A DNA stretch of 64,000 nt from JAGVSZ01 sp019137045 (lineage in GTDB: Bacteria > Pseudomonadota > Gammaproteobacteria > Burkholderiales > SG8-39). A program made the translations under genes and the position numbers. The stretch lies in NCBI GenBank assembly GCA_046347635.1, contig JAXMFT010000007.1:62001-126000 (forward strand), written 5' to 3'. Within the stretch, counting starts at the first letter, position 1. The number at the start of each line of letters is the position of its first letter. The notes under the pieces are model-generated. The model did not search any database and was not told where the DNA came from. It saw only the letters and a program-made list of their open reading frames with translations. This document shows positions 59,536 to 64,000 of this stretch, in pieces.

Positions 59536-60738
59536 ATGATTCCGGAACGCGTCGTCTCGGGCATGCGGCCCACCGGGCTGCTGCACCTCGGGCACTTCCA
59601 CGGTGCGCTCAAGAACTGGGTGCGGCTGCAGAGCGAGTACCCGTGCTATTTCTTCGTCGCCGACTGGCACGCGCTCACCACCCACTACGACACGCCGGAG
59701 GTGATCGAGCAGAACGTGTGGGAGATGGTGATCGACTGGCTGGCGGCGGGGATCGACCCGGGGCAGGCGACGCTGTTCCTCCAGTCGCGCGTTCCCGAGC
59801 ACGCCGAGCTGCACACGCTGCTCGCGATGATCACGCCGCTCGGCTGGCTGGAGCGCGTGCCGACCTACAAGGACCAGCAGGAGAAGCTGGTCGACAAGGA
59901 TCTCTCCACCTACGGGTTCCTCGGCTACCCGCTGCTGCAGAGCGCGGACGTGCTCATCTACCGCGCGAAGTACGTGCCGGTGGGCGAGGACCAGGTGCCG
60001 CACATCGAGTTCATGCGCGAGGTCGCGCGCCGCTTCAACCACGTCTACGGGCGCGAGCCGGGGTTCGAGGAGAAGGCCGCCGCCGCGGTGAAGAAGCTCG
60101 GCAGCCGCAAGGCGAAGCTCTACCGCGAGCTGCGCACCAAGTTCCAGGAGCAGGGCGACCAGGCCGCGCTCGAGTCCGCGCGCGCCCTGCTCGAGGAGGC
60201 GCAGAACCTCGCGCTCGCCGATCGGGAGCGGCTGTTCGGCTACCTCGAGGGCGGCGGCCGGATGATCCTGGTGGAGCCGGACGTGCTGCTGACCGAGGCG
60301 TCGAAGCTGCCGGGGCTGGACGGGGCGAAGATGTCGAAGTCGTACGGCAACACGATCGGACTGCGCGAGGACGCGGAGTCGGTGACGCGCAAGATCCGCA
60401 CCATGCCGACCGACCCGGCGCGCGTGAAGCGCGCCGACCCCGGCGACCCGGACAAGTGCCCGGTGTGGCAGTTCCACCTCGTGTACTCGGACGAGGCGAC
60501 GCGGGCCTGGGTGCAGAAGGGGTGCCGGACCGCGGGGTTCGGGTGCCTGGAGTGCAAGCAGCCGGTGATCGACCAGGTGCTGGCCGAGCAGGGACCGATG
60601 CGCGAGCGCGCCCAGAAGTACCTGGACGACCCGACGCTGGTGCGCAGCATCGTCGCCGACGGCTGCGACAAGGCGCGCGAGCTCGCGCGCGAGACCATGC
60701 GCGAGGTGCGCGAGGTCATGGGTCTCAACTACACTTGA
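59536..60738 (+). CDS. trpS: Tryptophanyl-tRNA synthetase
   Basis: A 400-aa class I synthetase that charges tRNA-Trp. The HIGH-like motif is HLGHFHG near residues 17-23, the KMSKS motif has Lys265. It is longer than the usual 330-340 aa because of an insert near residues 170-230 (VKKLGSRKAKLY onwards), a form seen in betaproteobacteria. Translation starts immediately after the M50 stop codon. Confidence 0.9.
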   Translation: MIPERVVSGMRPTGLLHLGHFHGALKNWVRLQSEYPCYFFVADWHALTTHYDTPEVIEQNVWEMVIDWLAAGIDPGQATLFLQSRVPEHAELHTLLAMITPLGWLERVPTYKDQQEKLVDKDLSTYGFLGYPLLQSADVLIYRAKYVPVGEDQVPHIEFMREVARRFNHVYGREPGFEEKAAAAVKKLGSRKAKLYRELRTKFQEQGDQAALESARALLEEAQNLALADRERLFGYLEGGGRMILVEPDVLLTEASKLPGLDGAKMSKSYGNTIGLREDAESVTRKIRTMPTDPARVKRADPGDPDKCPVWQFHLVYSDEATRAWVQKGCRTAGFGCLECKQPVIDQVLAEQGPMRERAQKYLDDPTLVRSIVADGCDKARELARETMREVREVMGLNYT

Positions 60739-60741
60739 GCC

Positions 60742-61590
60742 ATGAGCCTCGAGCTCGTCCACTCCAGCGCAGCGCCGCCGCCGACGGTGGCCAAGGTGCG
60801 CGGCCAGCCGCTCGCGGAGCTGCCGGCCGATCTCTACATCCCCCCCGACGCGCTCGAGGTGTTCCTCGACACCTTCGAGGGGCCGCTCGACCTGCTGCTC
60901 TACCTGATCCGCAAGGCGAACGTCGACATCCTCGACATCCCGATGGCGCGGCTGACGCGGCAGTACCTCGACTACGTCGAGGCGATGCGGCGCAGGAACC
61001 TCGAGCTCGCGGCGGAGTACCTGGTCATGGCCGCGATGCTGATGGAGATCAAGTCGCGGCTGCTCCTGCCGCGGCCGCGGCAGGCGCCCGAGGAGGAGCT
61101 CGACCCGCGCGCGGAGCTCGTCCGGCGTCTGCTCGAGTACGAGCGCATGAAGCTCGCCGGCCAGAGGCTCGACGCGCTGCCGCAGCGCGACCGCGACTTC
61201 ACCGCGGTCGAGGTCTGGATCGAGCAGTCGATCGTGAAGCGCCTGCCGCAGGTCCACGCCCACGACCTCGAGAACGCGTGGCGGGTGCTCCTCGGGCGCG
61301 CGCGCCTGAGCCGGCACCACAAGGTGACGCGCGACGAGCTGTCGGTGCGCGAGCACATGGCGGCGATCCTGCGCCGGCTCGCGGGCGCCGGGTTCCGCGC
61401 GTTCACCGATCTCTTCGAGCCCTGGCGCGGCGTCGCCGTGCTGGTGGTCAACTTCCTCGCCCTGCTCGAGCTCGCGCGCGAGGGCCTGATCGAGGTCACC
61501 CAGGCGCAGGCCTATGCGCCGATCTACGTGCGGCTCGCGGGCGGGGAGGAGACGCCCGCCGCGCCCGCGCCGGGCCCCGGGCGCGATTGA
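60742..61590 (+). CDS. scpA: Segregation and condensation protein A
   Basis: A 282-aa kleisin. FEGPLDLLLYLIRKANVDILDI near residues 43-64 is the standard ScpA N-terminus that binds the SMC neck; the C-terminal winged helix includes FLALLELAREGLIEV near 240. It joins SMC and ScpB for chromosome segregation. Starts 3 nt after trpS and precedes scpB by 13 nt. Confidence 0.9.
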   Translation: MSLELVHSSAAPPPTVAKVRGQPLAELPADLYIPPDALEVFLDTFEGPLDLLLYLIRKANVDILDIPMARLTRQYLDYVEAMRRRNLELAAEYLVMAAMLMEIKSRLLLPRPRQAPEEELDPRAELVRRLLEYERMKLAGQRLDALPQRDRDFTAVEVWIEQSIVKRLPQVHAHDLENAWRVLLGRARLSRHHKVTRDELSVREHMAAILRRLAGAGFRAFTDLFEPWRGVAVLVVNFLALLELAREGLIEVTQAQAYAPIYVRLAGGEETPAAPAPGPGRD

Positions 61591-61603
61591 ACGGACTCCC
61601 GCC

Positions 61604-62224
61604 ATGCTGAATCCCGCAGACGCCAGGATCGTGCTCGAGACCGCGCTCCTCGCGAGCCAGGAACCGCTCGCGATCGCGGACCTGCGCCGGCTCTTCGAGC
61701 AGGAGCTCGGGGCCGACACCATCCGCCGGCTCCTCGACGAGCTGCGCGAGGCGTGGGCCGGGCGCGGCGTCGAACTCGTGCACCTCGCCGGCGGCTGGCG
61801 CTTCCAGACTCGCCCCGAGTTCCAGCCCTATCTCGACCGCATGAATCCCGAGAAGGCGCCGCGCTATTCGCGCGCGGTGCTCGAGACCCTCGCGATCGTC
61901 GCCTACCGGCAGCCGGTGACGCGCGGGGACATCGAGGACGTCCGCGGCGTGACCGTCTCCCCGGGAGTCATCCGCACGCTCGAGGCGCGCGGGTGGATCG
62001 ACGTCGTCGGCCACCGCGATGCCCCGGGTCGGCCCGCGCTCTACGCCACCACGCGGAAGTTCCTCGACGACCTCGGGCTGCGCTCGCTGCAGGAGTTACC
62101 GCCGCTTGAAGAGATCAGCAAGAGCCTCGAACTCGCCGCGCCGCCCGGGTCCCCGGCGGCCCCCGCGACCGAGCACCCGGTCGAGGCCGCCGCCGAGTCC
62201 GCTGCGGTCGCCTCCGCCGCCTGA
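61604..62224 (+). CDS. scpB: Segregation and condensation protein B
   Basis: A 206-aa tandem winged-helix protein. ILETALLASQEPL-like start (here VLETALLASQEPLAI near residues 10-24), GWRFQTRPEF near 68, and LAIVAYRQPVTRGDIEDVRG near 96-115 identify ScpB. The C-terminal 35 residues are Pro/Ala/Glu-rich and overlap the frame of the next gene. Acts with ScpA and SMC. Confidence 0.9.
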   Translation: MLNPADARIVLETALLASQEPLAIADLRRLFEQELGADTIRRLLDELREAWAGRGVELVHLAGGWRFQTRPEFQPYLDRMNPEKAPRYSRAVLETLAIVAYRQPVTRGDIEDVRGVTVSPGVIRTLEARGWIDVVGHRDAPGRPALYATTRKFLDDLGLRSLQELPPLEEISKSLELAAPPGSPAAPATEHPVEAAAESAAVASAA

Positions 62225-63056
62225 GCCGGCGCCGCCCGCGACCGAGAAGCTGCAGAAGGTCCTGGCGCGCTCGGGTCTCGGCTCCCGGCGCGACATGGAA
62301 GCCTGGATCGCCGCCGGGCGGGTCCTGGTCAACGACGCCGCGGCGGCGCTCGGGCAGCGCGTCGCCCCCTCCGACCGGGTCAAGGTCGACGGCCGGCTCC
62401 TCGCGCCGCGCTGGGAAACGCGCCTGCCGCGGGTGCTCGTCTATCACAAGCCGGCGGGGGAGATCGTCTCGGCCGACGACCCTGCGGGGCGGCCGACCGT
62501 GTTCGACCGGCTCCCGCGGGTGCGCGGCGGGCGGTGGATCGCGGTCGGGCGGCTCGACTTCAATACGAGCGGCCTCCTCGTCCTGACGACCTCGGGCGAC
62601 CTCGCGGCGCGCCTGATGCACCCCCGCTACGGCGTCGAGCGGGAGTACGCGATCCGGATCGACGGGCGGCTTTCGGCCGAGGAGGCGGCGCGACTGACCG
62701 CGGGCGTCCTGCTCGAGGACGGCCCCGCGCGTCTCGAATCCCTGGCCGACCAGGGCGGTGAGGGGCGGAACCGGTGGTACCGGGCCTGCCTGCGCGAGGG
62801 TCGGAACCGCGAAGTGCGGCGCCTCTTCGAGGCGGTGGGCCGGCGCGTGACGCGCCTCATGCGCGTTCGGTTCGGGCCGATCGTGCTGCCCCCCGGTCTG
62901 CGCCGCGGGCAGTTCCGTGCGCTCGACGACGCGGAAGTGAGCCGCGTGCTGGCCGCTCTGGGGATGGACTCACGGCCTACGGCGGCGCCGCGCTCGACGC
63001 GCCGACGCGGCTCTTCCGGACCGCGCGTCACGGCTCGCCGCGTGCCCCCGCGCTGA
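62106..63056 (+). CDS. rluB: RsuA/RluB-family 23S rRNA pseudouridine synthase
   Basis: About 316 aa. An S4 domain starts EKLQKVLARSGLGSRRDMEAW, and the catalytic Asp151 lies in GRLDFNTSGLL. It modifies 23S rRNA near position 2605. The start is uncertain: the conserved domain begins near 62248, after the scpB stop, but no ATG or GTG lies nearby in frame. TTG 62106 has AGGAG 10 nt upstream, and ATG 62019 is farther inside scpB. Either way the N-terminus is a basic Pro/Arg-rich extension read from scpB DNA. The C-terminal tail is also basic. Confidence 0.82.
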   Translation: MKRSARASNSPRRPGPRRPPRPSTRSRPPPSPLRSPPPPEPAPPATEKLQKVLARSGLGSRRDMEAWIAAGRVLVNDAAAALGQRVAPSDRVKVDGRLLAPRWETRLPRVLVYHKPAGEIVSADDPAGRPTVFDRLPRVRGGRWIAVGRLDFNTSGLLVLTTSGDLAARLMHPRYGVEREYAIRIDGRLSAEEAARLTAGVLLEDGPARLESLADQGGEGRNRWYRACLREGRNREVRRLFEAVGRRVTRLMRVRFGPIVLPPGLRRGQFRALDDAEVSRVLAALGMDSRPTAAPRSTRRRGSSGPRVTARRVPPR

Positions 63057-63089
63057 CCCTTCTCAGGAGGCGCCATCGCGTCTATCCCG

Positions 63090-63118
63090 TTGTCCGGGGA
63101 GGACTTCTTTGCTAGACT
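63090..63118 (+). promoter_or_regulatory. Sigma70 promoter of the rimP-nusA operon
   Basis: TTGTCC (63090-63095), exactly 17 nt, TAGACT (63113-63118), with TGC just before the -10 (extended -10). Predicted start near 63125, giving a leader of about 50 nt that contains a terminator-like hairpin. Confidence 0.7.
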
Positions 63119-63135
63119 CCGCAGGCTTTACTGGG

Positions 63136-63157
63136 ATGGGCGTCGAGCCCATTTTTT
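63136..63157 (+). terminator. Terminator-like hairpin in the rimP leader (candidate attenuator)
   Basis: ATGGGC (63136-63141), GTCGA, GCCCAT (63147-63152), then a run of T to 63157. It lies between the promoter at 63090-63118 and the rimP GTG at 63174. It could both stop rluB readthrough and adjust rimP-nusA transcription, in line with known NusA autoregulation of this operon in other bacteria. Confidence 0.65.
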
Positions 63158-63173
63158 GTTTGTGGCGCGGACG

Positions 63174-63671
63174 GTGAACATCCAGCAACTCGTTGAATCG
63201 ACGGCGATAGCGCTCGGATACGAGCTCGTCGACCTCGACCTCGGCGCGCGCGCGCGCAATCTGCGCGTGTTCATAGATCGCGCGGTCAGCGCCGAGGTCG
63301 ACCGCCCCGCTGGCGCGGTCGACGAGCGCCCGCTGGGGGCCACGCCGCGCGCCGGAGGCATCACGCTCGACGACTGCCAGCGCATGACCCGGCAGCTGCA
63401 GCGCACGCTCGAGGTGGAAGGCGTCGACTACGACCGGCTGGAAGTGTCCTCGCCCGGGCTCGACCGCGTGCTGAAGAAGCCCGCCGACTTCCGCCGTTTC
63501 CGCGGGGCGCTGGCGGAGGTGCGCCTGCGCGTGCCGCGCGACGGCAGGCGGAGGTTCGTGGGCGTCGTGCGCGCCGCGAGCGACGAGGCAGTGGACCTCG
63601 AGGTCGACGGCGCCGTGCTGTCGCTCGCATTCGTGAACGTGGACAAGGCGCGCCTGGTGCCGAAGCTGTGA
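63174..63671 (+). CDS. rimP: Ribosome maturation factor RimP
   Basis: A 165-aa protein needed for 30S subunit maturation. VNIQQLVESTAIALGYELVD start, LRVFIDR near 30, LEVEGVDYDRLEVSSPGLDR near 80-99 is the family core, and FVGVV near 122 opens the C-terminal domain. GTG 63174 is chosen because it lies after the leader hairpin; an ATG-like extension to 63090 would run through promoter and hairpin. Directly followed by nusA, the usual order. Confidence 0.9.
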   Translation: MNIQQLVESTAIALGYELVDLDLGARARNLRVFIDRAVSAEVDRPAGAVDERPLGATPRAGGITLDDCQRMTRQLQRTLEVEGVDYDRLEVSSPGLDRVLKKPADFRRFRGALAEVRLRVPRDGRRRFVGVVRAASDEAVDLEVDGAVLSLAFVNVDKARLVPKL

Positions 63672-63690
63672 CGAGAGGATCGAACGCAAG

Positions 63691-64000
63691 ATGAGCCGCG
63701 AACTGCTGCTGCTGGTGGATGCGCTGGCGCGCGAGAAGAACGTCAACAAGGACGTGGTGTTCGGCGCGCTCGAGCAGGCCATCGGCTCCGCGACCAAGAA
63801 ACGCTTCAGCGAGGACGTCGAGGTGCGGGTGGCGATCGACCGCAACACCGGCGAGTACGAGTCCTTCCGGCGCTGGCAGGTGGTGCCGGACGATGCGGTG
63901 GAATTTCCCGCGCACCAGATCCCGCTCTCCAAGGCGAAGGAGGAGTACGGCGACGTGGCGGTCGAGGATTTCATCGAGGAGCCGCTGGAGACGATCGAGT
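63691..64000 (+). CDS. nusA: Transcription termination/antitermination factor NusA (partial)
   Basis: The first 103 codons of nusA, cut by the window end. It begins MSRELLLLVDALAREKNVNK, the standard NusA N-terminal domain that binds RNA polymerase, and continues through DVEVRVAIDRNTGEY and VEFPAHQIPL. Twenty nt after rimP. NusA controls pausing, termination and antitermination, and in other bacteria feeds back on its own operon. Confidence 0.93.
   Translation, partial: MSRELLLLVDALAREKNVNKDVVFGALEQAIGSATKKRFSEDVEVRVAIDRNTGEYESFRRWQVVPDDAVEFPAHQIPLSKAKEEYGDVAVEDFIEEPLETIE

Noticed and set aside
1..64000. tRNA, rRNA, CRISPR arrays, insertion sequences or prophage structural genes
   Set aside because: None seen: no tRNA-like clover arms near the compositional boundary, no regularly spaced repeats, no transposase or integrase motifs. 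Only the DUF5131 family has a phage association.

Overview
The window is very GC-rich chromosomal DNA (one line counted inside imuB is 46 G/C out of 60) with dense, often overlapping genes on both strands. Gene content points to a betaproteobacterium, probably Burkholderiales-like: a DUF3460 protein, a PHA granule region protein, a phasin, an ImuA-ImuB-DnaE2 mutasome, and the core order PHP/yciO/M50/trpS/scpA/scpB/rluB/rimP/nusA at the right end. A fatty acyl-CoA reductase next to a wax ester synthase points to a lipid-storing organism. I saw no tRNA, rRNA, CRISPR or insertion sequence, and no gene-free stretch longer than 300 bases.

Region A (1-14.4 kb) is lipid and storage metabolism. An aldehyde dehydrogenase, a Tat-exported small subunit, a GMC alcohol oxidoreductase and an alpha/beta hydrolase form one operon. 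It converges on an alcohol-forming fatty acyl-CoA reductase (FAR). Next come a phasin, a patatin, a TetR regulator, a TPR protein, a wax ester synthase (WS/DGAT), an acyl-CoA-binding protein, a PHA granule region protein and a cyclopropane fatty acid synthase. Together they can make, bind, store and re-oxidise fatty alcohols and neutral lipid.

Region B (14.5-25.1 kb) holds argD behind a strong terminator, twin TPR genes, and a leftward SOS operon. That operon starts at a LexA box overlapping a sigma70 promoter (25059-25092). It runs: 138-aa unknown, lexA, tcmP, DUF5131 (Gp37/Gp68) gene, imuA, imuB, dnaE2. The tcmP-DUF5131 pair is clearly AT-richer (one counted line is 30 G/C of 60). It sits exactly between the lexA stop codon and imuA, so it looks like an acquired cassette placed under DNA-damage control. 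This is the strongest candidate for an undescribed system here.

Region C (25.1-33.2 kb) has a DUF3460/TPR-lipoprotein pair, an SDR, an enoyl-CoA hydratase, a methyltransferase, and a 1172-aa flavin/iron-sulfur protein joining an NfnB/GltD-like half to an NfnA/PyrK-like half, next to a 7Fe ferredoxin. A nitroreductase faces a LysR gene across a perfect 10-bp inverted repeat.

Region D (33.3-48.8 kb) reads as one catabolic unit, probably for an N-heterocycle or lactam. Order: LysR regulator, FAD subunit and fused FeS/Mo subunit of a molybdenum hydroxylase, a 6-hydroxynicotinate-reductase-like protein, an ApbE-like UPF0280 protein, a branched-chain-type ABC importer, and hydantoinase/oxoprolinase A and B subunits. 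The implied logic is import, ring hydroxylation, ring reduction, ATP-driven ring opening.

Region E (48.8-64 kb) has a GldA/F/G-like ABC system with a DUF4340 protein, a thiolase plus SDR pair, a gamma carbonic anhydrase, a hydrolase, and then housekeeping genes ending in a partial nusA. The rimP-nusA promoter is followed by a terminator-like hairpin in the leader.
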